A stretch of 64,000 nucleotides of DNA from Aurantimonas aggregata (GTDB taxonomy: Bacteria; Pseudomonadota; Alphaproteobacteria; Rhizobiales; Rhizobiaceae): positions 1 to 64,000 of the forward strand of contig NZ_JAAAMJ010000019.1 of the NCBI RefSeq assembly GCF_010500835.1, given 5' to 3'. The position numbers were made by a program, and so were the translations under genes. The stretch's first letter is position 1; each line of letters begins with the position of its first letter. Shown piece after piece: positions 49,533-58,981 of the stretch. Below the pieces are notes generated by a model. The model ran no database searches, was not told where the DNA came from, and saw only the letters and a list, made by a program, of their open reading frames with translations.

Positions 49533-49985
49533 CTACTTCCGACCCGCCTCGCGCGGCGTCGGCCGCCAGTCCGGCGGCGCCATCTCGAAGGCCGCGAAAT
49601 CGAAGCCCGGCGCCACCGTGCAGCCGACCAGCGTGTATTCGCCGAGGCTCGTCGCGGTCTGCCACCAGCCCGCCGGCACGACGAATTGCGGCGCCTCGTG
49701 CTCGCCGATATCCGGACCCAGCCGATGCGCCGAAGCGTCGTGGCCGTTCTCCGACACGGTGATCACCATCGGCGCGCCGGCATACCAGTGCCAGACCTCG
49801 GCGGCGTCCCGCACCCGATGCCATTCGGACGTCTCCCCCGCCTCGAGGAGATAATAGATCGCCGTCGAGCGGGCCCGGCCTGCCGCGTCGACCGCTTCGT
49901 CCCGAAACGTCTCGCGGTACCAGCCGCCTTCGGGATGCGGCTTCAGGCCGAGCGTGCGGACGAGGCGAAGTGCGGAGGAGCTCAT
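49533..49985 (-). CDS. Cupin, DUF985 family
   Basis: The 150-residue single-domain cupin of the DUF985 family shows LGLKPHPEGGWYRETFRD near the start. The metal-binding cupin pattern EWHRVRDAAEVWHWYAGAP and the second motif PAGWWQTATSLGEYTLVGCTVAPGF follow. Some relatives are sugar epimerase-like; activity here is unknown. Its ATG shares one base with the gloB stop (TGATG), so it is coupled to gloB. Confidence 0.9.
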   Translation of the reverse strand: MSSSALRLVRTLGLKPHPEGGWYRETFRDEAVDAAGRARSTAIYYLLEAGETSEWHRVRDAAEVWHWYAGAPMVITVSENGHDASAHRLGPDIGEHEAPQFVVPAGWWQTATSLGEYTLVGCTVAPGFDFAAFEMAPPDWRPTPREAGRK

Positions 49986-50755
49986 CAGTACTGGTCCCTC
50001 TTCTTGCGGATCGCGGCGAAGACGGCGGCCGGCTCGGCGCCCGCCATCCCCATGTCGTTCGCCAGCTCCGGGTCGTCGGCGCGCAGGAACGGATTGGTCG
50101 CCTTCTCCTGCCCGAGCCTGACCGGCAGCGTCGGCTTGCCGGCGATCCGCAGCGTCTCGACCTCCCTCACCCGTTCGCGCAGCTGGGTATTGTCCGGATC
50201 GACGGCGATCGCGCACTTGGCATTGGTCGCGGTATATTCGTGCCCGCAATAGAGCATCGTGTCGTCGGGCAGCGCCCGCAGCCGCTTGAGCGATTCCCAC
50301 ATCATCGCCGCGTCGCCCTCGAACAGCCGGCCACAGCCGAGCGAGAACAGCGCGTCGGCCGCAAACAGGGCCTTGGCCTCCGGCAAATAATAGGAAATCT
50401 CGCCCAACGTGTGCCCCGGCGTGTCGATCGCCTCGATGGCGATGCCGCCGAGCTCGATCCTGTCGCCACCGGTCACTGTCCGGTCGATCCCCGGGATCCG
50501 GTCGCGCTCCTTCTCCGGCCCGACGATCTCGACGCCGAAACGCTGCTTCAGCGCCTCGTTGGCGGCCACGTGGTCGCCGTGATGGTGGGTGGTCAGGATA
50601 TGGGTCAGCGTCCAGCCGGTGTTGGCGAGCGCGGCGAGGATCGGCGCCTCTTCCGGCGCATCGATGGAGATGGTGGCGCCGGTGTCCTTGTTGTGGACGA
50701 GGACACCGAAATTGTCGGTTCGGCACGGAAACTGCCTGATCTCGATCGAAGCCAT
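49985..50755 (-). CDS. gloB: Hydroxyacylglutathione hydrolase (glyoxalase II)
   Basis: GloB cleaves S-lactoylglutathione in methylglyoxal detoxification. The 256-residue metallo-beta-lactamase fold has the THHHGDH metal-binding motif at about residue 56-62, further His/Asp ligands (HTLGEISYY, CGHEYTATNA), and the C-terminal glyoxalase II domain. The ATG at 50755 is good. It heads the gloB-cupin pair and is divergent from the methyltransferase gene. Confidence 0.95.
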   Translation of the reverse strand: MASIEIRQFPCRTDNFGVLVHNKDTGATISIDAPEEAPILAALANTGWTLTHILTTHHHGDHVAANEALKQRFGVEIVGPEKERDRIPGIDRTVTGGDRIELGGIAIEAIDTPGHTLGEISYYLPEAKALFAADALFSLGCGRLFEGDAAMMWESLKRLRALPDDTMLYCGHEYTATNAKCAIAVDPDNTQLRERVREVETLRIAGKPTLPVRLGQEKATNPFLRADDPELANDMGMAGAEPAAVFAAIRKKRDQY

Positions 50756-50883
50756 AGGTTACTCGCTGTTGGGATCCTGTTGGGGTCGAGTTAGGGCGCC
50801 GAGCGTTCCTGTCAGCATCGGGGCGCGATACGCTGCTGGAGTTTCGGGCCAGCTTGCTGCTGTTCTATGCGGGCCGGTCTATA

Positions 50884-51693
50884 GTGGCCGGCCGAACCGC
50901 GACTGCCCGAGGGACCCTGCAGCTGACCACCAACGCCGACATCAACGACCTGATCGCGTTCTACGCCTCGCCGCTCGGCCAGGCCGCCGCGCGCGCCGTG
51001 TCGCTCGCGTTGACGCCGGTCTGGCGCCACATTCCGGACGAGCGGCTGGTCGGGCTCGGCTACGCGGTGCCCTATATCGATCGCTTCGCGTCCGACGCCG
51101 AGCGGGCGCTGGCCTTCATGCCGGCCGCCCAGGGCGCGCAGAACTGGCCGCCCTTCGCCGCGTCCCGCACCGTGCTGGTCGGCTCGGAAGATCTGCCGCT
51201 CGGCGATTCGTCCGTAGACCGCATCCTGATGGTGCATTCGCTGGAATTCGCCGAGAGCCCCGAACTCATGATGGCCGAGGCCTGGCGGGTGCTGGCGCCG
51301 GGCGGGCGCATCGTCATCCTCGTGCCGCACCGCAGGGGCGTCTGGGCGCGCTTCGAGCACACGCCGTGGGGGTCGGGCCGGCCGTGGTCGCGGGGCCAGC
51401 TGACGCGGCTCCTGCGCGACGCCATGTTCACGCCGAGCTCCTGGTCGGAGGCGCTCTTGTTTCCGCCCTTCCGCAAGCGCCCGCTGCTTGGCCTCTCCGC
51501 GCCGCTGGAGCGTCTCGGCCGCGATTTCTGGCCGGTCTTCGCCGGCGTCGTCATCATCGAGGCGACCAAGCAGCTCTATCGCGGCCTGCCGGTCGCCTCG
51601 ACCGCCCGCGAACGCCGCCGGGCGATCAAGCCGGTACTGGTCCCGGCCGGCGCCGGCGCGGGCGCCCGGACATGCCGGAGTGATGGCCTCTGA
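50884..51693 (+). CDS. Class I SAM-dependent methyltransferase
   Basis: A protein of about 269 residues resembling the Rhizobiales methyltransferase next to gloB. It shows DLIAFYASPLGQAAARAVS at its start, the LPLGDSSVDRILMVHSLEFAESPELMM and WRVLAPGGRIVILVPHRRG motifs, and a hydrophobic C-terminal half. The glycine-rich SAM loop at the expected N-terminal place is poorly conserved. The start is uncertain: GTG at 50884 is used, TTG at 50854 is possible, and no ATG is in a good place. Substrate unknown. Confidence 0.75.
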   Translation: MAGRTATARGTLQLTTNADINDLIAFYASPLGQAAARAVSLALTPVWRHIPDERLVGLGYAVPYIDRFASDAERALAFMPAAQGAQNWPPFAASRTVLVGSEDLPLGDSSVDRILMVHSLEFAESPELMMAEAWRVLAPGGRIVILVPHRRGVWARFEHTPWGSGRPWSRGQLTRLLRDAMFTPSSWSEALLFPPFRKRPLLGLSAPLERLGRDFWPVFAGVVIIEATKQLYRGLPVASTARERRRAIKPVLVPAGAGAGARTCRSDGL

Positions 51694-51816
51694 GGGGAGC
51701 GCGGCCGCCGTCCGTCCCGAGCTTTGAACCTATCGTCCGCGATCCGGCTTGCCTGCCGCCCGGACGCCATTAGTGTGGGGCGCGTGTCGCATGCGCTGGC
51801 CCATGCTGGAGTTGCC

Positions 51817-53010
51817 GTGTCGTTTCGCCCGTTTGCCGTCGCCCTGGCGGTGCTGCTGCTGACTGCCCCTGCCGCGTCCGACGTGAAGAGCCGGATCGCG
51901 GCTCTCGCGCCATCGGGGCTGGTGCTCGTGCTGGACGAGGACGGCAACGAGCTGATCGCGCAGAATGCCGACGAACCCTTCGTTCCGGCTTCCGTGGCCA
52001 AGATCGTCACGGCGTGGCTCGCCATGGAGGTCCTCGGCGGCGACTATCGCTTCGAGACGAGCTTCTACCTCGACGACGACCGGGTGCTTTATGTCCGCGG
52101 TGGCGGCGACCCGTTCCTGGTCTCCGAGGAACTGGCGCTGCTCGCGCCGCAGCTCCTCGCCGAAACCGGCACGGAGCCCTTCCGCGGCATCGTCCTCGAC
52201 GCGAGCTACTATCCCGCCGCGCTTCGCATTCCGGGCATCGAGGTCACCGACGAGGCCTATGACGCGCTGAACGCGGCGCTGGCGGCGAACTTCAACACGA
52301 TTGCCGCTGTCCGCGACGGGGACACCGTCCGTTCCGCCGAAGAGCAGACCCCGATCACGCCGCTGGCGATCAGCGAATTCCGTGCGCGCGGTCCCAACGG
52401 CAGGGGCCGCATCAGCCTGACCCAGGAAGACCCGAGCGTCGGCGTGCGCTATGCCGGCGAACTCATCGCCGCCTTCATCGAGCGGGCCGGCGGCAGCGTC
52501 GACGGCGAAATAACGACAGGCGCCGTTCCGGCCGGGCTGGAGCCGGTCCATGTCCACCGCCAGTCGCGCGACCTCACCGAAATCCTGCGGCTGATGCTCA
52601 TCGGCTCGAACAACTACATGGCCAACCAGGTCTTCCTGGAAGTCGGCGCCAGCCGCCTCGGCCCGCCGGTCAGCCTCGACAAGTCGCTCAAGGTCGCGCG
52701 CGAGATGCTGGCGGATCTCGGCATCGCCGATGAAATTCAGCTGGTGGAAGGCTCGGGCATCAGCCGCGACAACCGCTTCACCGCCCATGGTCTCGCCGCA
52801 GTCCTCGACCGCTTCGCGCCCCACGCCGAACTGCTGACTGAGAGCCGGCGCGGTTCGCGCTACAAGACCGGCACCTTCTCCGGCGTCAGGACGCTGACGG
52901 GCTACGCCAGGACCACCGACCACGGCGACGCGCGCTTCGTGATCTCGCTGAAAGAGGGCGGCGGCCAGCTCCGCTTCGAGCTGCTGGAAATGCTCGAGCG
53001 CGGGCTGTAG
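51817..53010 (+). CDS. dacB: D-alanyl-D-alanine carboxypeptidase / PBP4 (S13)
   Basis: The 397-residue penicillin-binding protein of the S13 (DacB) class is exported by a signal peptide (FAVALAVLLLTAPAASD). Active-site motifs are intact: SxxK in PASVAKIVTA (about 57), SxN in GSNNYMAN (about 268) and KTG in YKTGTFSG (about 348). It acts in the periplasm as carboxypeptidase or endopeptidase on peptidoglycan. The GTG at 51817, preceded by GGAG, fits the signal peptide; longer starts back to 51724 are unlikely. It is convergent with metW. Confidence 0.92.
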   Translation: MSFRPFAVALAVLLLTAPAASDVKSRIAALAPSGLVLVLDEDGNELIAQNADEPFVPASVAKIVTAWLAMEVLGGDYRFETSFYLDDDRVLYVRGGGDPFLVSEELALLAPQLLAETGTEPFRGIVLDASYYPAALRIPGIEVTDEAYDALNAALAANFNTIAAVRDGDTVRSAEEQTPITPLAISEFRARGPNGRGRISLTQEDPSVGVRYAGELIAAFIERAGGSVDGEITTGAVPAGLEPVHVHRQSRDLTEILRLMLIGSNNYMANQVFLEVGASRLGPPVSLDKSLKVAREMLADLGIADEIQLVEGSGISRDNRFTAHGLAAVLDRFAPHAELLTESRRGSRYKTGTFSGVRTLTGYARTTDHGDARFVISLKEGGGQLRFELLEMLERGL

Positions 53011-53118
53011 CGATCGAGGCGGAAGGGCCGCGCTTAATCGCGATCAGCGCCTTCCGGCAGTAGGACGAGAACAGATGCGCATAGAGTGCATGATCGTCTT
53101 CCCAGCCGGATCAAGCCC

Positions 53119-53769
53119 TTACCGCCGCAGCACGAACACAGCCTGCTGGCCGAACAGGTTCCAGAACGCCCAGGGCATCTGCATCCCCATCTTCTGGCCC
53201 GTGGCATTGATGGCCACGGCGTTCTCCACTGTCGCCCCCAGTTCCTCGGCAAGCCCGACGAAATCGCGGATGGTGCAGAAATGGATGTTCGGCGTCTCGT
53301 ACCAGGCATGCTGGAGGTTCGCCGTCACCGGCATCCGGCCGCGCGCCAGCAATGAAAGTCGGATCGACCAGTGGCCGAAATTCGGGAACGACACGATCGC
53401 CCGCTCGCCGATTCGCAGCAGTTCCGCCAGCACCGTCTTCGGGTTGCGCGTCGCCTGGATGGTCTGGGAGAGGATGACGTAGTCGAAGGCGTCGTCCGGA
53501 TAGTGGACCAGGTCGCGGTCGGCGTCGCCCTGGATCACCGACAGGCCGCGCGCCACGCATTCGTTGACGCCTTCCTGGCTGAGTTCGATGCCGCGGCCGT
53601 CGACGCCCCGCCGCTGCTCCAGCAGCGACAGCAGCAGCCCGTCGCCACAGCCGACGTCGAGCACGCGGGCACCGCGCGGGACGAGATCGGCGATCAGCTC
53701 GAGATCGACACGCGCCGTGGCCGTTGCCCCGGCCCTTGCTGCCTCGGCGTTCAGTTCCGCGACTGCCAT
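53119..53769 (-). CDS. metW: Methionine biosynthesis protein MetW
   Basis: The 216-residue class I methyltransferase-like protein has the SAM loop ARVLDVGCGDGLLLSLLEQ at about 35 and the MetW hallmark FPNFGHWSIRLSLLARGRMPVTANLQHAWYETPNIHFCTIRDF. In some bacteria MetW is needed with MetX for homoserine acetylation. It follows metX after two bases on the same strand. A longer frame to 55110 is not real. Confidence 0.94.
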   Translation of the reverse strand: MAVAELNAEAARAGATATARVDLELIADLVPRGARVLDVGCGDGLLLSLLEQRRGVDGRGIELSQEGVNECVARGLSVIQGDADRDLVHYPDDAFDYVILSQTIQATRNPKTVLAELLRIGERAIVSFPNFGHWSIRLSLLARGRMPVTANLQHAWYETPNIHFCTIRDFVGLAEELGATVENAVAINATGQKMGMQMPWAFWNLFGQQAVFVLRR

Positions 53770-53771
53770 CG

Positions 53772-54962
53772 TCAGAGCCCCCGTGCCCGCGCCGCGGACG
53801 AGACGAACCCGTCGATCGCGGCGAAGAAATGCGGCTCTTCCAGGAGAAACGCGTCGTGGCCGCGATCGGTCTCGATCTCGACGAACGATACCGAGGCCGC
53901 CGCGGCGTTCAGCGCGTGGACCACGGCGCGATTCTCCTCGGTCGGAAACAGCCAGTCGGAGGAGAAGGAGACGAGGCAGAACCGCGTCTTGGCACCGAGG
54001 AACGCGTTGGCGAGCCTTCCGCCGAAATCGCCGGCGATGTCGAAATAATCCATCGCCCGGGTCATGTAGAGATAGGAATTGGCGTCGAAGCGGTCGACGA
54101 AGGTCATGCCCTGGTGCCGCAGATAGCTCTCGATCTGGAAGTCGGCATCGAAGCCGAAGCCGAGCGTCTCGCGGTCCTGCAGATTGCGACCGAACTTCCG
54201 GTGCAACGCCATTTCCGACAGATAGGTGACATGCGCCGCCATCCGCGCCACCGCGAGCCCCTTGCGCGGCCGTTTGCCGACGGCAAAATAGCGCCCGCCA
54301 TGCCAGTCGGGATCGGCCATCACCGCCTGCCGGCCGACCTCGTGGAAGGCGATGTTCTGCGAAGAATGCCGCGCCCCGGTGGCGATCGGCAGGGCCGCGA
54401 ACACCTTGTCCGGGTAGCTCACCGTCCACTGCAGCACCTGCATGCCGCCCATCGACCCGCCGATGACCGCGAACAGCGTGTCGATGCCGAGCCGCTCGAC
54501 CAGCATCGCCTGCGCCCGCACCATGTCGCGGATGGTGATCACCGGCAGGTCGAGCCCGTAGGGCTCGCCCGTCGCCGGGTCGATCGAGGCCGGTCCGGTC
54601 GAGCCCATGCAGCCGCCGATGACGTTCGAGCAGATGACGAAGAACCGGTCGGTGTCGATCGGCTTGCCGGGACCGATGATCGACGACCACCAGCCGGGCT
54701 TGCCGGTCACCGGCGACTGACTGGCGGCGTAATGATCGCCGGTCAGCGCGTGGCAGACCAGCACCGCGTTGGACTTGGCCTCGTTCAGCGTGCCGTAGGT
54801 GTTGTAGGCGATCTGGAAGGGCGACAGCGCGCGGCCGGCGTCGAGCAGCAGCGGCTCGTCCGCGCCGAAATGCGCCACCGGGCTCGACGGGTCGTACACC
54901 TCGCGGTTGCCGGCGGCGTTTTCCAGGTCCTGGCGGGCGGTATCGGCGATCGTCGTCGGCAT
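53772..54962 (-). CDS. metX: Homoserine O-acetyltransferase
   Basis: MetX acetylates homoserine with acetyl-CoA for methionine synthesis. The 396-residue alpha/beta hydrolase has its nucleophile in [12 protein letters not shown] (about 160) and the Asp/His pair late in the chain, including [11 protein letters not shown]. The start [23 protein letters not shown] is usual for Rhizobiales. It forms an operon with metW and is divergent from hisC. An imperfect palindrome lies upstream at 55017-55038. I see no SAM-II riboswitch core in the leader. Confidence 0.95.
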   Translation of the reverse strand: MPTTIADTARQDLENAAGNREVYDPSSPVAHFGADEPLLLDAGRALSPFQIAYNTYGTLNEAKSNAVLVCHALTGDHYAASQSPVTGKPGWWSSIIGPGKPIDTDRFFVICSNVIGGCMGSTGPASIDPATGEPYGLDLPVITIRDMVRAQAMLVERLGIDTLFAVIGGSMGGMQVLQWTVSYPDKVFAALPIATGARHSSQNIAFHEVGRQAVMADPDWHGGRYFAVGKRPRKGLAVARMAAHVTYLSEMALHRKFGRNLQDRETLGFGFDADFQIESYLRHQGMTFVDRFDANSYLYMTRAMDYFDIAGDFGGRLANAFLGAKTRFCLVSFSSDWLFPTEENRAVVHALNAAAASVSFVEIETDRGHDAFLLEEPHFFAAIDGFVSSAARARGL

Positions 54963-55016
54963 GGTGATCGGTGGCCTTCCGTGCGGCTTTGCCCGGACCG
55001 GCCTCCCCTTCGCTCC

Positions 55017-55038
55017 GTATCAATGAGGCCTCAGATAC
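55017..55038. promoter_or_regulatory. Imperfect palindrome between metX and hisC
   Basis: Outer arms GTATC and GATAC surround TGAGGCCTCA, a 10-base perfect palindrome, with a 2-base offset between the parts. It lies about 55 bases before metX and 160 bases before hisC. It could be an operator or a leader hairpin. No regulator is assigned. Confidence 0.35.
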
Positions 55039-55194
55039 GCATTTGCGGCAGCCCCGGCAATGATGTCGCGCCCCGACGGGCATATCGGCCGGGCCGGCGA
55101 CCCTCGACATCGGCCCGGCCGGCGGTTATTCCGCGCGTGTCCGGCCTGCCCTGAAGGCAGCTTCCGGGCCATCCGCAAGCGAAAGATCAGGACG

Positions 55195-56292
55195 ATGCGA
55201 CCCGTTCCGAACAGGGGTATCCTGGACATCGAGGCCTACGTGCCCGGTAAGAGCAAGGCGCCGGAAGGCGTTCGCCTCCACAAGCTCTCCTCCAACGAGA
55301 GCCCGCTGGGCGCCTCGCCGGCAGCGCTGGAGGCGGCGGCATCCGCCCTGACGCATCTGGAATCCTATCCCGACGGCCAGGCCGACGCGCTGAAGCGCGC
55401 CATCGCCGAGGTGCACGGGCTGAACCCGCGCGCCCTGCTCTGCGGCAACGGCTCGGACGAGCTGCTCGGCCTCCTCTGCCAGTGCTATCTCGAGCCCGGC
55501 GACGAGGCGATCCACAGCGAGCACGGCTTCCTCGTCTACAAGATCCAGATCCTCGCCCGCGGCGCGACGCCCGTCGTCGCGCCGGAAAAGGACGCCACGG
55601 CCGACGTCGACGCCATCCTGTCGCGCGTCACCGAGCGCACCAAGCTGGTCTTCCTCGCCAACCCGAACAACCCGACCGGCACCTACCTGCCGTTCGACGA
55701 GGTGCGGCGCCTGCATGCCGGCCTGCCGGGCAACGTCATCCTGGTGCTCGACGCGGCCTATGCCGAATATGTCCGGCGCAACGACTACGGCGCCGGCATC
55801 GAGCTCGTCTCCTCGGCCGACAATGTGGTGATGACCCGGACCTTCTCGAAGATCTACGGCCTTGCCGCGCTGCGCATCGGCTGGCTCTACGGTCCGGAGG
55901 CGGTGGTCGACGCGCTCGACCGCGTGCGCGGGCCGTTCAACCTCAACGCTCTGGCGATCGCGGCCGGCGCGGCGGCGATCCGCGACCGCGGCTTCCTCGA
56001 GACGGCGGTCGAGCACAACACCCACTGGCTGGAATGGACGACCAAGGCGCTGACCGATCTCGGCCTCGCGGTGACGCCCAGCGTCGGCAATTTCGTCCTC
56101 GTCCACTTCCCGGCCGAGCCCGGCCGCACCGCCGCCGAGGCCGACGACTTCCTCTCCGCAAGGGGCTACATCCTGCGCCGCGTCGCCGGCTACGGCCTGC
56201 CGGATGCCCTGCGCCTGTCGATCGGCACGGAAGAGGCCAATCGCGGCGTCGTCGCGAGCCTGGCGGAATTTCTCGGCAAGGCGACCGCATGA
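55195..56292 (+). CDS. hisC: Histidinol-phosphate aminotransferase
   Basis: The PLP enzyme of histidine synthesis; some alphaproteobacterial HisC also transaminate aromatic precursors. The 365 residues show the fold-type I pattern: [34 protein letters not shown] and the Schiff-base Lys in [15 protein letters not shown] (about 225). The ATG at 55195 follows CAGGACG. Its stop overlaps the tyrC-type gene by 4 bases (ATGA). The pairing with cyclohexadienyl dehydrogenase suggests a role in tyrosine or phenylalanine transamination as well. Confidence 0.93.
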   Translation: MRPVPNRGILDIEAYVPGKSKAPEGVRLHKLSSNESPLGASPAALEAAASALTHLESYPDGQADALKRAIAEVHGLNPRALLCGNGSDELLGLLCQCYLEPGDEAIHSEHGFLVYKIQILARGATPVVAPEKDATADVDAILSRVTERTKLVFLANPNNPTGTYLPFDEVRRLHAGLPGNVILVLDAAYAEYVRRNDYGAGIELVSSADNVVMTRTFSKIYGLAALRIGWLYGPEAVVDALDRVRGPFNLNALAIAAGAAAIRDRGFLETAVEHNTHWLEWTTKALTDLGLAVTPSVGNFVLVHFPAEPGRTAAEADDFLSARGYILRRVAGYGLPDALRLSIGTEEANRGVVASLAEFLGKATA

Positions 56293-57227
56293 GTGAAGCC
56301 CCCTTCGCGCGCGTCGCGCTGATCGGCATCGGCCTGATCGGCTCGTCGCTCGCCCACAACATCCGCGCCCACAGGCTCGCGGATCACATCGCCATCACCA
56401 CCCGCCGCGCCGAGACCCTGGCGCGGGCGGCAGAACTTGGCCTCGGCGACAGCTACCACCTCGACGCCGCGGAAGCCGTGCGCGGTGCCGACCTGGTGAT
56501 CCTCTGCGTGCCGGTCGGCTCCTGCGGCGCGGTGTCGAAGGAGATCGCCGCCGCGCTCGAGCCCGGCGCGATCGTCTCCGACGTCGGCTCGGTCAAGGGC
56601 TCGGTCATCCAGCAGATGCAGCCGAACCTGCCGGCGCACATCCACTTCGTCCCCGCCCACCCGATCGCCGGCACCGAACAGTCGGGGCCCGACGCCGGCT
56701 TCCGCGAGCTGTTCGAGAACCGCTGGTGCATCCTGACGCCGGTCGAGGGCACCGATCCGCAGGCCGTCGAGCGGCTGAAGCGCTTCTGGGAGGGCTGCGG
56801 CTCGAATGTCGAGGTGATGACCGCCGAGCACCACGACCTGGTGCTGGCCATCGTCAGCCACGTGCCGCATCTGATCGCCTACAACATCGTCGGCACCGCC
56901 GCCGACCTCGAGACGGTGACGCAGTCGGAAGTGGTGAAGTTCTCCGCCTCCGGCTTCCGCGACTTCACCCGCATCGCCGCCTCCGACCCGACGATGTGGC
57001 GCGACGTCTTCCTGCACAACCGCGAGGCGGTGCTGGAGATGCTGGCGCGGTTCTCGGAAGATCTGGCGACGCTGCAGCGGGCGATCCGCTGGGGCGACGG
57101 CGATACGCTGTTCGAGCTGTTCACCCGCACCCGCGCCATACGGCGCGGCATCGTTGAGGCCGGTCAGGATACGGCCCAGCCGGATTTCGGCCGCGAGCAC
57201 GGCCGCGGCCCGAAGGACGAGACATAG
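56289..57227 (+). CDS. tyrC: Prephenate/arogenate (cyclohexadienyl) dehydrogenase
   Basis: The 312-residue NAD(P)-dependent dehydrogenase of tyrosine synthesis has the Rossmann loop [14 protein letters not shown], the family motif SDVGSVKG and the active-site H in [15 protein letters not shown] (about 120). The C-terminal helical dimer domain includes [14 protein letters not shown]. The ATG overlaps the hisC stop. Specificity for prephenate or arogenate cannot be told; the name tyrC follows the single-function Rhizobiales form. Confidence 0.93.
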   Translation: MSEAPFARVALIGIGLIGSSLAHNIRAHRLADHIAITTRRAETLARAAELGLGDSYHLDAAEAVRGADLVILCVPVGSCGAVSKEIAAALEPGAIVSDVGSVKGSVIQQMQPNLPAHIHFVPAHPIAGTEQSGPDAGFRELFENRWCILTPVEGTDPQAVERLKRFWEGCGSNVEVMTAEHHDLVLAIVSHVPHLIAYNIVGTAADLETVTQSEVVKFSASGFRDFTRIAASDPTMWRDVFLHNREAVLEMLARFSEDLATLQRAIRWGDGDTLFELFTRTRAIRRGIVEAGQDTAQPDFGREHGRGPKDET

Positions 57228-57294
57228 GCGCCGGGCCTAGGCTGCAGATCTATTTCCGCTGTTTTTGGGTGGAAACGACGTGCATAATTGGCGC

Positions 57295-57522
57295 ATGACA
57301 AAGCTACTAGAACAGGCCGTTGCGCGCGTCCGCGCCCTGCCCGCCGATCAGCAGGACGAGTTTGCGCGTGTGCTGTTGCGCCTCGCCGGTGATGATGGGC
57401 CAGTTTATCAACTGACGCCCGAGGAAAATGCCTCGCTTGCCGGCTCGCTTGCGGAAGCCGAGCGCGGCGAGTTCGCGACGGACGAGCAGGTGCAGGCGGT
57501 CTGGGCGAAATACAACCGTTGA
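57295..57522 (+). CDS. Antitoxin of a ParE/RelE-type toxin-antitoxin pair
   Basis: A 75-residue acidic protein with LTPEENASLAGSLAEAERGEFATDEQVQAVWAKY, the C-terminal pattern common to antitoxins that pair with RelE/ParE toxins. Its stop overlaps the toxin start (TTGA). The N-terminal helical part (KLLEQAVARVRALPADQQDEF) should dimerise and may bind DNA. The ATG at 57295 is chosen over 57265. With its toxin gene frameshifted it may now be an orphan. Confidence 0.78.
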   Translation: MTKLLEQAVARVRALPADQQDEFARVLLRLAGDDGPVYQLTPEENASLAGSLAEAERGEFATDEQVQAVWAKYNR

Positions 57523-57819
57523 GACTGCGTTATACGCCGACGGCCGCCTATGAGCTGGAACAGGTGCTCGCCCATATCGCGGAGCAATCCCCGCAGGCCG
57601 CAAGCCGCAAGCCGCGTTCGATCGCGCATCCAGAAGACCATCAATCTCCTGATCGAGCACCCCCTCAGCGGCCAGATGACGAGCCGACGCCGGTTGCGGC
57701 GGATCGTGACAACGCCTTATCCCTATCTGATCTTCTACGAAGCGCGGGAAAGCGAAGTCGTCATCATCGGCGTTCGCCATGCAGCACGCGACCCCTCGAC
57801 CATGCCCGGGCGGTCATGA
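57519..57819 (+). pseudogene. ParE/RelE-type toxin, frameshifted by a 7-base duplication
   Basis: The first 27 codons (YTPTAAYELEQVLAHIAEQ) and the later frame (RVRSRIQKTINLLIEHPLSG, then RRIVTTPYPYLIFYEA and VIIGVRHAARDP) together make a complete ParE-like toxin. They lie in different frames. At 57597-57610 the 7-mer GCCGCAA is tandemly duplicated, followed by GCCGC. Removing one copy joins the frames as a 97-residue toxin. The TTG start overlaps the antitoxin stop. In the present sequence the first frame runs on to 57893 with unrelated residues. Sequencing error or slippage are possible causes. Confidence 0.85.
57597..57615 (+). repeat. Tandem 7-base repeat (2.7 copies) in the toxin gene
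   Basis: GCCGCAA at 57597-57603 and 57604-57610, then GCCGC at 57611-57615. The extra copy shifts the reading frame by one. Loss of one 7-base unit restores it. Confidence 0.95.
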
Positions 57820-57913
57820 CGATCGACGGCTTTGCGCGAGTTTCAATGGGCGGCCGCGCCTGCGCAGAACGGTTAAGGGGCGGGAGAGACTAGCAGCGTG
57901 GCAATCCCAGCCT

Positions 57914-58921
57914 CTACTGCAGCGGCGGAACGCTGCCGAGCGGGATGACCCCGGCCGACACGTCGCCGTCGCGAACGTTCAGCCCGATCACCGTCCAGCC
58001 GTTCTCCTGGCGGCCGATGAAACCCACCGCCGCGGCGATCGAGTTCGCCACCGATGCGAGCGGCGGCAGCGCCTCGGCGACCAGCGCCGCGATCTGCTGC
58101 GGATCGGTCACGGCCAGCTCGAAATCGCCGGAAAGCTCCCCGTCCGCGTCGAAGCGAAAGGTTCCGGACAATTCCGCCCCGGCATCGCCGGAATCAATCG
58201 TCAAGGCCCGCAGCGTCGCGTCGCGATCGGCCATCGCCTCCCGCAACGTGCCGCCGGCGCCGCCGGCGAGCCAGTTCGCCGCGCCGGCGATCGTCGCGTC
58301 CAGCGCGACGTCGAACGCCGGCAGTGCCGGCATCTCGGGCGCCACGATGCGAATGCCGCGATCGGTCACGGCGAGATCGAGATCGGCATCGCGGCGGCGC
58401 ACATGCACTTCCAGATGCTCGGCCGTCGCCAGCGGCAGCCGCCCGGCCGCCGGCTGCGCCAAAGCCACGTCCGGCGCCTCGACGACCAGCGAGAAGCGGT
58501 CGAGCCCCTCGGTCCAGAAGCTGGCGCTCGCCTGGGCCAGCTGCCAGCGGATGTCGAGCGGCGGGGCCTCCGGCGAATCGACGATCAACGGCGAACCGAG
58601 TTCGGAAACGACCTGGTTCGGCTGGTAGATTTGCGCCGCCGTCCGCAGCCCGCCGGCGGCGAGACGCAGCCCTTCGCCGCGCGGATCGACTGTCACCGCG
58701 TCGCAGCTTAGGCCGAGCCGGAAGGGGTAGCCCACGACCGCACGGTTGGGGCAGCCGATCTCGACGCCGTTGGCGGCAGCGGCTTCGATCGTCGCATCGA
58801 TGCGCGTATCGAGCTGCGCCGCGAGGAAATACCAGGCAGCGGTGAGCGCGAGGAACAGCGCCACCGCCACGACGACGATCCAGAGATAGGCCTTCCGGGC
58901 CGAGCCGCTTGACGCCGCCAT
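57914..58921 (-). CDS. DUF2125 domain protein
   Basis: The 335-residue protein has one N-terminal membrane helix (about 12-35, WIVVVAVALFLALTAAWYFLAA) and a large periplasmic beta-rich part with two similar DUF2125 patterns. YPFRLGLSCDAVTV near 65 is typical. Function unknown; widespread in Rhizobiales. The ATG at 58921 follows AAAGGA; the GTG at 58942 is less likely. It is divergent from the ChaC gene. Confidence 0.87.
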   Translation of the reverse strand: MAASSGSARKAYLWIVVVAVALFLALTAAWYFLAAQLDTRIDATIEAAAANGVEIGCPNRAVVGYPFRLGLSCDAVTVDPRGEGLRLAAGGLRTAAQIYQPNQVVSELGSPLIVDSPEAPPLDIRWQLAQASASFWTEGLDRFSLVVEAPDVALAQPAAGRLPLATAEHLEVHVRRRDADLDLAVTDRGIRIVAPEMPALPAFDVALDATIAGAANWLAGGAGGTLREAMADRDATLRALTIDSGDAGAELSGTFRFDADGELSGDFELAVTDPQQIAALVAEALPPLASVANSIAAAVGFIGRQENGWTVIGLNVRDGDVSAGVIPLGSVPPLQ

Positions 58922-58981
58922 CGCCGTATCCTTTGTGAGCACCCGGCCGGCAGAACCGACGGACAGGGCGATTTGAGGGCA

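Noticed and set aside
53011-53118. Terminator between dacB and metW
   Set aside because: CGGAAGG...CCTTCCG arms exist but the stem is interrupted and asymmetric; too weak to report.
54963-55194. SAM-II riboswitch before metX
   Set aside because: A hairpin and a GATAC...AGCGAAGGGG stretch loosely recall it, but the GCUAAA core is missing.
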